From: Flavobacteriales bacterium | Lineage (GTDB): Bacteria; Bacteroidota; Bacteroidia; Flavobacteriales_F; PHOS-HE28 | Direction of reading: 5' to 3' | Length of the DNA: 64,000 nucleotides | NCBI GenBank assembly: GCA_016713875.1 | Contig: JADJOI010000003.1 | Span: 3,720,001 to 3,784,000 of the forward strand | In this document: positions 27,733 through 36,516 of the stretch, one piece after another | Layout: each line of letters starts with the position of its first letter | Position numbering within the stretch: position 1 is the stretch's first letter | Position numbers and translations under genes: made by a program | Notes under the pieces: generated by a model | Told to the model about the DNA's origin: nothing | The model's input: the letters and a program-made list of their open reading frames with translations, nothing else | Database searches by the model: none

Positions 27733-27798
27733 GCCTCAGGCTTCAGGCCACAAGCTGCAGGCTTGTATACGGGGGGTAGCAAGCTTGAAGCTTGAGGC
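27733..27798. repeat. Intergenic imperfect palindrome
   Basis: GCCTCAGGCTTCA (27733-27745) pairs with TGAAGCTTGAGGC (27786-27798) with one mismatch; an inner hairpin CAAGC-TGCAG-GCTTG sits near 27751-27765. It fills most of the gap between the DUF2911-TPR gene (start 28889, stop 27810) and the PIG-L gene. Confidence 0.55.
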
Positions 27799-27809
27799 TC
27801 GCAGCCTTT

Positions 27810-28889
27810 TCAACTCTTCGTTCCCTCCCACGCGCTCGTATCCACGCCCAACTTCTTCAGGCATTTCAACGAGTTCGCTTTCACACCTTCCGGCGGGTTC
27901 ATGCTCAGGCTCTTCTTGAAGGCCTTGATCGCGGCTTCCTTGTTGCCGGCCATCATATAGCCCTCGCCCAGGCTGTCATGGACGTTCGGGTCTTCCGGAT
28001 GTCGCTTCGCGTTCAACTGGAACATCTTCAACGCATCCTCGACCCTGCCATCACTCATCAGCCTGTAGGCCATGGTGTTCAACTGGGCATTGGTGGCCTC
28101 GTCGATCATCTTCTTGCGCAATGCGGCAGCTTCTTCGGCCTTGCCGCTTTCTTCGAGCAACTTGGCCTTGAGCGTCTGGTTCTCGAAGTTGGCGCCGCGG
28201 GCGATGCTCATGTCCACCCACTGCATGGCACGTTCCGGTTCGATCCCTTCTTGATGGCAGTAGTGAGCGGCCTCGTACCACACCTCCCAGGCGAACGACT
28301 TCAGGCCGTGCAGGTGCTCATCCAGGTAGGCCAGCACGGCCGCCTGCGTGTTCACCGAGATGCGGATGGGCACTTCGAGCTTCTCCCAGCGCATCACCAA
28401 GGTGCCGCCGTCCTTGCCCACGTCCATGAGGTCATAGGTGAGCTGTTCGCTCATGGCGCCGGCGTGTGGTGTCACCTCCACGCGCAGGGCTTCGTTCGCC
28501 GGCTTGTGGAAGAACGATCCCCAGGCCGTGTGGTCCGTGCTGAAGATGATGGTCCACTTCCCCGGGCCGGGGATGGCATGCACGCCGTACGTGCCGGCGG
28601 CAAGCGCCTGGCCTTCCACGGTGATGTCGTGCGTGCAGGAGAAGATCGTGTTCTCGTTCGCGCCCATCCGCCACACTTCCCCGTAGGGTACCACCTCACC
28701 CCAGATCACGCGGCCCTTCACGCTGGGGCGGCTGTAGTTCACCGAGAGGTCGGTGACCCCGATACGCTGCGTGACCGTGGCCATCTGGCTCTCGCGGGGC
28801 AGGTCGAGCTGTGAGTATTGGGCTTCGGTGGCGAAGGGGTGCAGGACGACGAGCAGTCCGCACAGGCCGGGCAGGATGGTGTGGCGCAT
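27810..28889 (-). CDS. DUF2911-TPR secreted protein
   Basis: A 359-residue exported protein. A signal peptide (1-24, ending EAQ) precedes a DUF2911 domain (about 28-185: VTDLSVNYSRPSVKGRVIWG, PYGEVWRMGANENT, TYGVHAIPG) and a C-terminal TPR region (about 190-350, e.g. DPNVHDSLGEGYMMAGNKEAA). The ATG at 28889 is preferred over 28910: a TAGCTTCA box abuts the latter, and the signal peptide fits the shorter form. It is a paralogue of the protein at 19.6-20.4 kb with an expanded TPR tail. Function unknown; probably periplasmic or surface-exposed. Confidence 0.8.
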   Translation of the reverse strand: MRHTILPGLCGLLVVLHPFATEAQYSQLDLPRESQMATVTQRIGVTDLSVNYSRPSVKGRVIWGEVVPYGEVWRMGANENTIFSCTHDITVEGQALAAGTYGVHAIPGPGKWTIIFSTDHTAWGSFFHKPANEALRVEVTPHAGAMSEQLTYDLMDVGKDGGTLVMRWEKLEVPIRISVNTQAAVLAYLDEHLHGLKSFAWEVWYEAAHYCHQEGIEPERAMQWVDMSIARGANFENQTLKAKLLEESGKAEEAAALRKKMIDEATNAQLNTMAYRLMSDGRVEDALKMFQLNAKRHPEDPNVHDSLGEGYMMAGNKEAAIKAFKKSLSMNPPEGVKANSLKCLKKLGVDTSAWEGTKS

Positions 28890-28982
28890 GACAAGGGGGT
28901 TGGTCCGCATGAAGCTAGGGCCTTCACGGCCTGCCGGGATAGGCGTGCGGCCGGACCGTTCGGTGCGGGACCGACCGCAGGC

Positions 28983-29759
28983 CTACACCACCTGCTCGGC
29001 CAGCACCTTGGCGATCTGCTCCTTGTAGCTGCGGCCGCTCACGATGCGTTCGTTGTTCGCCATCGTGAAGATGAACTCGTTGTTGCCGCTGTACCGGCTG
29101 TTGCGCACGTGGGCCATGTTGACGATGTAGCTGCGGTGGATGCGCAGGAAACGACCGGGGTCCAGCTCGGTCTCCACGGCGTTCATCGTCATGCGATGCA
29201 GGAAGTGCCGGTCCTTGAGCTGTAGGCAGAGGTAGTTGCCCTCGGCGCGCATGTACACCACGTCGGCCACGTTCACCTTGTGCTCGCGCCCCTTCTCCTT
29301 GATGGTGAAGTGCTCGATGAACTCGCTGTTGGCGTGCATGTGCTCGCGCACCAGGTCCATCAGCTTGCCGGTGAGGCGGCTGTTGACGTTCATGTCCAGG
29401 TGGCGCTTGGCGCGCTCCAGCGAGGTGAAGAAGCGCTCGTCGTCGTAGGGTTTCAGCAGGTAGTCCACGGCGTTGACGTCGAAGGCCTTGAGCGCGTACT
29501 GGTCGTGGGCGGTGACGAAGACCACGAAGGGGAGGCGTTCGCGCGGGATCTGCTGCACCACCTCGAAGCCGTTCATCTGGGGCATTTGGACATCGAGGAA
29601 CAGCAGGTCGGGGCGGTGCTTGGCGACGGACTCCAGGGCTTCGTGGCCGTTGCGGCATTCGCCCACCAGCTCGATCTCAGGGTCCTGGGCGAGCAGGCGT
29701 GCAAGGCGCGCGCGGGCGATGGGTTCATCGTCCACGATGAGGGTGCGGATGTGTTTCAT
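28983..29759 (-). CDS. LytTR-type response regulator
   Basis: A 258-residue DNA-binding response regulator. The receiver domain (1-120) has acidic residues Asp10/Asp11, phospho-acceptor Asp56 (LLFLDVQMP) and the conserved Lys in LLKPYDD. The LytTR domain (about 148-255) shows VVYMRAEGNYLCLQL and FLRIHRSYIVN. Its start overlaps the stop of the sensor kinase gene (ATGA), so the pair is translated together. Such LytS/LytR-like systems often act on a few local targets in Bacteroidota; none is evident here. Confidence 0.92.
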   Translation of the reverse strand: MKHIRTLIVDDEPIARARLARLLAQDPEIELVGECRNGHEALESVAKHRPDLLFLDVQMPQMNGFEVVQQIPRERLPFVVFVTAHDQYALKAFDVNAVDYLLKPYDDERFFTSLERAKRHLDMNVNSRLTGKLMDLVREHMHANSEFIEHFTIKEKGREHKVNVADVVYMRAEGNYLCLQLKDRHFLHRMTMNAVETELDPGRFLRIHRSYIVNMAHVRNSRYSGNNEFIFTMANNERIVSGRSYKEQIAKVLAEQVV

Positions 29760-30883
29760 GACGCGGGGTCGTTGCGCTTGAACGGGAGGGAGAGGTGCAC
29801 GGTGAAGCCTTGACCGCCGGGGGAGGACACCTGCATGTCCGCCGCATCGCCATAGAGCAGCCGAAGCCGTTCACGGACGTTGCGCAGGCCGATGCCGCTG
29901 CCTGCCACCGCACGTTCGACGTCGGGGCAGCCCCGGCCGTTGTCCCGCACGGCGATGTGCAGGCTGCCGTTCCGGCGTTCGGCGCTGACGGCGATGTCGA
30001 CGCGCTCGCTGGTGAAGCCGGGGCCGTGCTTGATCGCGTTCTCCACGAGCGGCTGAAGGATCATGCTGGGCACCTCGGCGTCCGCGCAGGAAGCGGGGAT
30101 GTCGTAGTCCACGTGCAGGCGGTCCTGGAAGCGCACGGCCTCGATGCCGAGGTAGTGTCCGATGTGATCGATCTCCCGCGCCAGCGGCACACGTTCGCGT
30201 TGTTCCTTGTCGAGCGTGATCCGGAGCAGCTGGCCCAACCGGCTCAGTACGGTTCGGGCCCTGTCGGTGTCCTGGTCCATCAGGGCGCTCACCGTGTTCA
30301 GCGTGTTGAACAGGAAATGCGGTTGCAGCTGCTTCTTGAGGGCGTTGAGCTGGCTCTTCTGCAGCTCGTTCTGCAGCTTCATCAGCTGGGTCTGTTTCTC
30401 GCGCATCTTGCGCGCGTTGTCCAGGGCCACGAGCACGCCCATCAGCACGCCGTACTCCATGAAGCGGCTGAGGATGGCGGGGGGCAGCGCGCTGAGGGCC
30501 CAGCTGCGCATGCCGGGGTCGCCGAAGTCGAACTCGCCGCGCCAGTGCAGGATGCCGTAGTAGATGCAGGAGGTGGAGGCCTCATGGACCGCGGCGATCA
30601 GCAGGGCCAGGCCGAGGTGCAGAAGCACCACCGGCCCCCAGGGCCGGCCGCTGAAGGGCCAGCGCTTCAGGATGGTGTACACCAGCGGGGTGAGCAGCGC
30701 CCAGAACAGGAAGTTGAGGTAGGGCACGGGGGCTTCCCGCCACCACCGGAATTCGCCCATGTCCTTGAGCTCGGCATACACATAGTGGTGCATATAGGCC
30801 TGCAACAGGAACAGGGTGGCCATCACCAGGGCGCTGCCCAGCACGATGCGATAACTGATCGGCGTACGCTTGAAGTAGTTCAT
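29756..30883 (-). CDS. LytS-like sensor histidine kinase
   Basis: A 375-residue membrane kinase. Four membrane segments (within about 12-145) are followed by a coiled coil and the His_kinase domain with QLQPHFLFNTLNTV (phospho-acceptor His), and an HATPase domain with PLVENAIKHG and GSGIGLRNVRERL. The start ATG at 30883 (MNYFKRTPISYR) is chosen over longer upstream possibilities, because the extension has no signal or family match and spans a terminator. It is the cognate partner of the LytTR regulator whose gene overlaps its 3' end. Confidence 0.88.
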   Translation of the reverse strand: MNYFKRTPISYRIVLGSALVMATLFLLQAYMHHYVYAELKDMGEFRWWREAPVPYLNFLFWALLTPLVYTILKRWPFSGRPWGPVVLLHLGLALLIAAVHEASTSCIYYGILHWRGEFDFGDPGMRSWALSALPPAILSRFMEYGVLMGVLVALDNARKMREKQTQLMKLQNELQKSQLNALKKQLQPHFLFNTLNTVSALMDQDTDRARTVLSRLGQLLRITLDKEQRERVPLAREIDHIGHYLGIEAVRFQDRLHVDYDIPASCADAEVPSMILQPLVENAIKHGPGFTSERVDIAVSAERRNGSLHIAVRDNGRGCPDVERAVAGSGIGLRNVRERLRLLYGDAADMQVSSPGGQGFTVHLSLPFKRNDPAS

Positions 30884-31034
30884 CGGGTCGGCCGGGGAGG
30901 CGGCGCTCACAGGATGCGCGTGCCGTTCATCGGAAGGCCAAGCTATCCCCGTGCACAGGCCGCACCAACCCGAACGTGATGAACGGCGCCCGAAGGGACG
31001 GACAGGGACGAACGGTTGGATGGCCGGAGAACAA

Positions 31035-31056
31035 GGAAGGCCCCGAAGGGCCTTCC
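31035..31056 (-). terminator. Terminator hairpin after the lipoprotein gene
   Basis: GGAAGGCCC pairs with GGGCCTTCC around a CGAA loop. On the minus strand it follows the stop at 31080 and is trailed by TTGTT. Confidence 0.6.
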
Positions 31057-31079
31057 ACACTTCCGGGAGAGGTGGCGCG

Positions 31080-31877
31080 CTAGCCGAAGGTGAAGGTGAA
31101 CCCGTTCACGGTCACGGTCACCGTGCCGTCGCAGGAACCGTTGCCGAAGTCGACGTAGCGCGTGGCCAGGCCCTGCGGGGTGATCTCCAACTTGCCGCTC
31201 ACCACGTGCCAGCAGCCCACCTCCACGCGCAGGGCCTGGGTGATGGTGAGCGTGTAGGGCACGCCATTGCGGTTGGTGCCGCTGCCGTTGCCGGTGATGA
31301 GGTACACGTCGTCCCACGGCGTCAGCGTCTCCTCGCCCTGGATCCAGGTGCGCACGCGGCTCGCGGTGTGGGTGCTGGTCCACGCGTTGTTCGGCGCGGT
31401 GATGGTGCCGTTGACGGCGATGGCGAACTGGGTATGGCCATCGTTGTTGGGGCCCAGGTTCGTCACCGTCTTGCTGCCCTCCACCTTGTGGTCGTTCACG
31501 TAGTAGTCCTGCGGGGTGATGGTGATCACGGTGCCCACGGCGCGGTAGGGACCGGTGAAGGTCACCAGGATGCTGCCGCGGCGTGCACGGCCGTCCTGCC
31601 CGGTGCAGTTCACCGAGCCGAAGTCGATCAGCATGGTGCGGGGCATCACGGTGGTGTCGATGACGATGGTGTCGATGCAGGCGTCCATCATGCCGCGCAC
31701 GCCGCCCTCCTCGGCGGCCTGATCGGCCTGCTTCAGCATGTCATTGAACATCGATTCGCCGAAGCTGTTGTCCACAGCGGAGGTGTAGTCGTTGTTCACC
31801 GGGTCGGTGGTCTCCTTACGGCAGGCCGTGAGGGCCAATAGGGCAAGGGCGGAGGTGGCGAGCAGGTGGCGCTTCAT
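31080..31877 (-). CDS. Lipoprotein of unknown function
   Basis: A 265-residue lipoprotein: signal with lipobox LTAC (Cys19) followed by RKETTDPVNND. The mature part is beta-rich, with GSVNCTGQDGRARRGSILVT near 88-107 and a related closing strand DFGNGSCDGTVTVTVNGFTF; two cysteines recur at equivalent spots (Cys in VNCTG and GSCDG). This looks like a repeated domain arrangement, each copy ending in an FGxxxC-type strand. I do not recognise a named family; similar proteins are frequent in Bacteroidota. Monocistronic by its own terminator. Probably outer-membrane anchored. Confidence 0.7.
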   Translation of the reverse strand: MKRHLLATSALALLALTACRKETTDPVNNDYTSAVDNSFGESMFNDMLKQADQAAEEGGVRGMMDACIDTIVIDTTVMPRTMLIDFGSVNCTGQDGRARRGSILVTFTGPYRAVGTVITITPQDYYVNDHKVEGSKTVTNLGPNNDGHTQFAIAVNGTITAPNNAWTSTHTASRVRTWIQGEETLTPWDDVYLITGNGSGTNRNGVPYTLTITQALRVEVGCWHVVSGKLEITPQGLATRYVDFGNGSCDGTVTVTVNGFTFTFG

Positions 31878-31933
31878 GTCGGTGTGGTTGGTTCGTCCTT
31901 AGGACGGTATAACGGGATCTTGGTTTGATCCGT

Positions 31934-32449
31934 TCATGCCGGCTGTTCTTCCCGCTCGAGCCGCAGGAAGGTGAAGGGGTGGGCATGGTGGTGGTCGGCC
32001 GGGTGCTCCTCCCGCCATACCTCGCGCCAGCCAGCGTCCAACATGGGGAAATGGGTATCGCCCTCGATCTCGGCATGCACCCGGGTGAGGTAGATGCGGT
32101 GCACCAGTTCCTTGGCCAGGGCCTCGCGGTACAGCTGGCCACCGCCGATGATGAAGGCCTCGGGTTCGCCCAACGCGCGTGCATGGTCCAGTGCGGCCTC
32201 CAGGCTGTCCACCACCACGGCGCCGGGCGCGTTGTAGGCGGGGTTGCGGGTCACCACGATGTTGGTGCGGTGCTTCAGGGGGCGGTAGCGCACGGGGATG
32301 CTCTCCCAGTTCAGGCGTCCGGTGATGACACAGTGGCCGCGCGTGGTGCGCTGGAAGAAGGCCATGTCATCCGGCAGGTGCCAGGGCAGGTCACCATCCC
32401 GGCCGATGACCCCGTTCGCGCTGACGGCGGCGATGGCGCTGACGATCAT
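31934..32449 (-). CDS. folA: Dihydrofolate reductase
   Basis: A 171-residue enzyme reducing dihydrofolate to tetrahydrofolate with NADPH. Family features: VSANGVIGRDGDLPWHLPDDM (the LPW substrate-site and catalytic acidic residue Asp27/28 region), CVITGRLNWESIP, and FIIGGGQLYREAL. The ATG overlaps the thyA stop (ATGA), matching the metabolic link: thymidylate synthase generates the dihydrofolate that this enzyme recycles. A longer frame reading up to 32668 is only antisense-like extension through thyA and is rejected. Confidence 0.95.
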   Translation of the reverse strand: MIVSAIAAVSANGVIGRDGDLPWHLPDDMAFFQRTTRGHCVITGRLNWESIPVRYRPLKHRTNIVVTRNPAYNAPGAVVVDSLEAALDHARALGEPEAFIIGGGQLYREALAKELVHRIYLTRVHAEIEGDTHFPMLDAGWREVWREEHPADHHHAHPFTFLRLEREEQPA

Positions 32450-33240
32450 ACGGCGACCTCGGCCTTGATGTGCGGGTGCGGGTCGTAGTCCTTCAGCGTG
32501 AAGTGCTCGAAGCGGAAGGCGAAGAGGTCGGTCACGGCGGGGTCCAGCTCCATGCGGGGCAGGGCGCGCGGTTCGCGTGAGAGCTGCAGCCGGGCCTGTT
32601 CCAGGTGGTTGGTGTAGAGGTGCACGTCGCCGAAGCTGTGCACGAACTCGCCGGGCTTCAGCCCGCACACCTGCGCTACCATCAGGGTGAGCAGGGCATA
32701 GCTGGCGATGTTGAAGGGCACACCGAGGAAGACGTCGGCACTGCGCTGGTAGAGCTGGCAGCTGAGGCGGCCTTCGGCCACATAGAACTGGAACATGGTG
32801 TGGCAGGGCGGAAGGGCCATGCGGTCAACGTCGGCAGGGTTCCAGGCGGTGACGATCAGTCGGCGGCTGTCGGGGTTGCGCTTGATCTGCTCCACCACGT
32901 TGGCGATCTGGTCGATCACACGGCCATCGGGCGTATGCCAGCTGCGCCACTGGTAGCCGTACACCGGTCCGAGGTCGCCGTTGGCATCGGCCCATTCGTC
33001 CCAGATGCGCACCCCGTTGTCGCGCAGGTACTGCACGTTGGTGTCGCCGGCCAGGAACCAGAGCAGTTCGTGGATGATGCTTTTGACGTGCAGCTTCTTG
33101 GTGGTGACGAGGGGGAAGCCGTCGGCGAGGTCGAAGCGCATCTGGTGGCCGAAGCAACTGAGGGTGCCGGTGCCGGTGCGGTCGTGCTTCCCGACGCCGT
33201 GGTCCAGGATGCGCTGCAGGAGATCGTGGTAGGGCTTCAT
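32446..33240 (-). CDS. thyA: Thymidylate synthase
   Basis: A 264-residue enzyme converting dUMP to dTMP using methylene-tetrahydrofolate. It is the same length as the E. coli enzyme and carries the nucleophile Cys146 in ALPPCHTMFQFYV, the Arg site RRLIVTAWNP and the C-terminal FGDVHLYTNH. The ATG at 33240 fits the family start (MKPYHDLLQRIL). TAACTTCG on the minus strand (33279-33286), inside the end of the CLC gene, is a likely -7 box. Forms an operon with folA. Confidence 0.96.
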   Translation of the reverse strand: MKPYHDLLQRILDHGVGKHDRTGTGTLSCFGHQMRFDLADGFPLVTTKKLHVKSIIHELLWFLAGDTNVQYLRDNGVRIWDEWADANGDLGPVYGYQWRSWHTPDGRVIDQIANVVEQIKRNPDSRRLIVTAWNPADVDRMALPPCHTMFQFYVAEGRLSCQLYQRSADVFLGVPFNIASYALLTLMVAQVCGLKPGEFVHSFGDVHLYTNHLEQARLQLSREPRALPRMELDPAVTDLFAFRFEHFTLKDYDPHPHIKAEVAV

Positions 33241-33283
33241 CGGGTCATGGACGGCTGGGCCGGTGGTCCGGGTCGCCGCGAAG

Positions 33284-34780
33284 TTAGCCCAGGCCATAGC
33301 CCGGTGTGGGCGACGGGGGCTCTTCGTCATGCGGGTCGTGCTCCGGCGGCCGTTTGGAGCCGTTGCGCGCGGGCCGGTCGCCGACCGGTTCCCTTCCGCT
33401 GTTGCCGGGAAGGGCGGCCAGCAGGCGCAGCTTCATGCGTTCGTAGTAGCTGCGCTTGTCGATGCCGTGGCTGATCAGGTAGGCCACCATGGCCGCGTAC
33501 ATCAGTTGGAAGATCACGCTGTGGCGGTCGGTCATCTCCAGCACCAGGATGGCGCTGGTGAACGGTGAGCGGGACACACCGGTGAGGAAGGCGGTCATGC
33601 CGGCGAGCACCAGCACGTTGAACTCGCCGCGGCTGGGCTCGAACCACTGGGCGATCCAGCCGCCCACGGCCGCGCCACTGGCCAGGCTGGGGGCGAAGAT
33701 GCCTCCGGCACCGCCCGCGCTGAAGCTGAACAGGGGACCGAGGATGCGGGCCGCGATGTCGCGCCAGCCGGGATCCACCGTGGCATCGAAGAGGTAGCTC
33801 TCCAGCAGGTGCTTGCCGCTGCCCAGGGCGAAGGTGCCGGTGAGCTTCACGGTGACGGCGAAGGCCAGTGCGCAGCCCACGGCGAAGAAGGCCTGGGCGA
33901 TGTTGCCCTTGAGGGTGCGTCGCCATTTGTCGAGCAGCAGCACCGCCTTGCAGAAGAGGGCACCGGCGGCACCGGCGCACAGGCCGATGGCGAGCACCTT
34001 GTACATGAAGCTGAAGCCGACGGGCTCCAGCTTGGGATAGCCCAGGAAGAGGTAGGGGCCGAGCAGGAGCTGGGCCGTCATGCCGGCCAGGATCACGGCG
34101 GTGAGGACGGCGGTGCGGAACTGGGCGATGTGGGTGCGGGTGAGCTCCTCCACGGCGAAGACGATGCCGCCGAGCGGGGTGTTGAAGGCGGCGCTGAGAC
34201 CGGCGGCACCGCCGGTCACCATCATCACCTTGCGGCTCACCTGGGGCCAGAAGGGGGGCAGCAGCTTGTGCACGGTGCGGTACACGCTGCCGGCGATCTG
34301 CAGGGTGGGCCCCTCGCGGCCCACGGCGCCGCCGCCCACCACCATGGCCAGGCTGCTGGCGATCTTCACCAGGATGATCCGCACGTTGAGGAAGCGCCAG
34401 CTGCGGTCCGTGGCCTTGTCGTTGGCCACCTCGATGGCGGCCATGAGCTGCGGGATGCCGCTGCCGCCCGCCATCGGCGCGAAGCGCCGCACCAGCCACC
34501 AGCTGAGCAGGAAGGCCAGCGGGGCGCTGACGAAGATCCAATCGGGGTGGAGGCCGATGACCCAGGCGTGGACCTCCTCCACCAGTCCGAAGAGCTTCGC
34601 GTAGCCCACGGCGATGAGGGCGGTGATCACCGCGGCCACCTGGTAGGGCAGCGTCAGGAGCGTGAGCTCCTTCATGCGGCTGTTCATCACCTTGCGGCCC
34701 AGCCAGGCGAGGGCCGAGGTCACCTGCCGCTGCAGGCGCTCGATCAGGCGGGACGGGGCCGGGGGCGGTGTGGGCGGCAC
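33284..34780 (-). CDS. CLC-family chloride transporter
   Basis: A 498-residue polytopic protein of the CLC family. Selectivity motifs are present: GSGIP (106-110), GREGP with the gating Glu156, and GIFAPSLASGA. A Glu at 211/212 (VFAVEELTR) occupies the region of the proton glutamate of exchangers, so Cl-/H+ antiport is more likely than a channel. The C-terminus (about 455-498) is hydrophilic, Pro/Arg-rich, without CBS domains. A second start near residue 32 or 36 is possible. It lies between the thyA-folA operon and a secreted protein gene on the same strand. Confidence 0.88.
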   Translation of the reverse strand: MPPTPPPAPSRLIERLQRQVTSALAWLGRKVMNSRMKELTLLTLPYQVAAVITALIAVGYAKLFGLVEEVHAWVIGLHPDWIFVSAPLAFLLSWWLVRRFAPMAGGSGIPQLMAAIEVANDKATDRSWRFLNVRIILVKIASSLAMVVGGGAVGREGPTLQIAGSVYRTVHKLLPPFWPQVSRKVMMVTGGAAGLSAAFNTPLGGIVFAVEELTRTHIAQFRTAVLTAVILAGMTAQLLLGPYLFLGYPKLEPVGFSFMYKVLAIGLCAGAAGALFCKAVLLLDKWRRTLKGNIAQAFFAVGCALAFAVTVKLTGTFALGSGKHLLESYLFDATVDPGWRDIAARILGPLFSFSAGGAGGIFAPSLASGAAVGGWIAQWFEPSRGEFNVLVLAGMTAFLTGVSRSPFTSAILVLEMTDRHSVIFQLMYAAMVAYLISHGIDKRSYYERMKLRLLAALPGNSGREPVGDRPARNGSKRPPEHDPHDEEPPSPTPGYGLG

Positions 34781-34859
34781 GGGGCAAAGTTGCCCTGCCG
34801 ATCCGCCGCGCCGGTCCTGTGCGCCGGTGCGCTACCAACAACGCGGCATGGACAGCGGC

Positions 34860-36482
34860 TCACTCGGCGCCCACGCGCTCCAGGTCCACCAGCACATAGC
34901 GGTAGGTGGTGCCCCGGTCATAGGCCTTCAGCAGGGCCTGCGCACCGGAGGAGTTGAACACGGCGGTCATCGGGCAGGCCACCAGGCCGCCCTCGGGCAT
35001 CCACGCCGTGCCCTGGCGCGCCACCTGCCCGGCGCGGTCGATGCGCATGGTCTTCAGCACGCCGGGTTCGGCCAGCGGCGCCTTGCCGTCGCCTTCGCCG
35101 CCGCTGGCCAGGATGCCCGCAAGGCCCTTGGGGGTGTGGCCGTAGAGCAGAGTGAGCCCGTCGTTGTCCATCCGGAGGCCGGCCGTCTCGTAGGCCTGCC
35201 CGGCAGTGGTGAGGTAGGCCCGGTCGATGGTGCGTTGCCAGCGCACGGTGTCGGTGGCATCCAGGTAGCTGGCGCGCAGCATGCCGCAGAAGTGGCGCAT
35301 GGCGATGGCGTCGCCCACCGGCAGCTGGAACTCGTTGTCGACGAAGGCTTCCACCAGCACGGTGCCGCCGTCCCACGCGGGCAGCAGGGTCACCACCTCG
35401 TCAGGCAGCTTGGCCCGCACGGAGGCCGCTTTGTTCGGGTCCCCGTCCACGCTGCCGAAGCCGGTGAGCTTCACCTTGCGCACGCCGGCCAGGCGTTGAT
35501 CCACCAGCGGGGTGGGCTTCAGCTTGGGGTCCTGCGGATCGAAGGTGACCACCTGGCCGGGGATGCCCGTGAGGGCGCCGTAGCGCAGGGCCAGGGTGAT
35601 GCGGCCGTCGGGGCGTTCGCAGAAGCGGGCGGTGCTCACGAAGTCCTTGTCCACGAGCACATCCTTCACGGTGCGGCCCTTGTCGCTGATGGTGGTGAAG
35701 TGCAGCTCGTGGCAGTTCTTGTCGCCCATCTGGGCCTGTTCACAGCGGAACACGTAGACGAGCAGCAGCACGCGGCCATCGTTGGTGAGCTGCATCTGGT
35801 GGATGCGGGCCTGCCCGGCGGGCCAGGGCAGGGTGGCCAGCGCGCTCCATTCCTCGCGCAGGTCGCGGTCCAGGCAGGTCATCCATAGCTGCTTGCCGTC
35901 CTTGCCCTTGCTGTCGTACATGTTCAGCAGGTGTCGGCCGCCGTCCGGCGAGGTCAACAGGCGTTCGGTGTAGGCGCTGGTGAGGCCGAGGCTGAAGAGG
36001 ATGGGATCGGGCAGCGGACGCCGCGCCAGGCTGCTGGCGGCATCCACGGCCCAGGCATGGCCGAAGGAGGCGATGCGGCGGAAGCCGGAGAGCGCGAGCG
36101 GCGAACCTCCCACGGTGGCCAGGCCGAGGTCGGCGCCCTTTTTGCCCGGGCTCACCAGCAGGACGTCCATCGCGTCACCGCGCAGAAGCGGCATCACGCC
36201 GTTCCACTTCACACCGTCCAGCAGCACGTCCTTCAGCACCACCTCCTCGGCGGGCTTCAGCTGGGCGTCCAGCCGCACCACTTTGTGCGCGGGCCCTTCC
36301 TCCACGTAGAGCAGGGCGCGGCCATCGGCGGGCAGCAGCCCGTCCACCACGGCGTGCTGGTCGCCCTGGGCGTTCTTGAAGCTGCGGGTGAAGGGTTCGC
36401 CGACGCGTGCGGCGGGCTGACCGTGCGCGGCGGAGGTGAGCAAGGCCGTGGCGACCAGGAGGAGGAGGCGGGTCATGGGCAA
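34860..36482 (-). CDS. Secreted protein of unknown function
   Basis: A 540-residue exported protein with a signal peptide (about 1-21, ending AAHGQ; a second ATG at 36476 gives a cleaner one). The mature protein is beta-rich with repeated short strands, e.g. DGRALLYVEEG, DGRVLLLVYVFR, DGRITLALRYG and DGGTVLVEAF, spaced about 60-100 residues apart, suggesting a propeller-like or repeated-sheet architecture. No sorting domain is visible at the C-terminus (DLERVGAE). I do not recognise the family. 34 bases separate it from nupC upstream on the same strand, so they may be cotranscribed. Confidence 0.7.
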   Translation of the reverse strand: MPMTRLLLLVATALLTSAAHGQPAARVGEPFTRSFKNAQGDQHAVVDGLLPADGRALLYVEEGPAHKVVRLDAQLKPAEEVVLKDVLLDGVKWNGVMPLLRGDAMDVLLVSPGKKGADLGLATVGGSPLALSGFRRIASFGHAWAVDAASSLARRPLPDPILFSLGLTSAYTERLLTSPDGGRHLLNMYDSKGKDGKQLWMTCLDRDLREEWSALATLPWPAGQARIHQMQLTNDGRVLLLVYVFRCEQAQMGDKNCHELHFTTISDKGRTVKDVLVDKDFVSTARFCERPDGRITLALRYGALTGIPGQVVTFDPQDPKLKPTPLVDQRLAGVRKVKLTGFGSVDGDPNKAASVRAKLPDEVVTLLPAWDGGTVLVEAFVDNEFQLPVGDAIAMRHFCGMLRASYLDATDTVRWQRTIDRAYLTTAGQAYETAGLRMDNDGLTLLYGHTPKGLAGILASGGEGDGKAPLAEPGVLKTMRIDRAGQVARQGTAWMPEGGLVACPMTAVFNSSGAQALLKAYDRGTTYRYVLVDLERVGAE

Positions 36483-36516
36483 TGGACGAAGGCGGGGGCG
36501 ATGGGTGGCCGCGGGA

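Noticed and set aside
31934..32668. N-terminal extension of folA through thyA
   Set aside because: The extension is an out-of-frame reading of thyA; the DHFR fold begins at MIVSAIAAV with an ATGA overlap.
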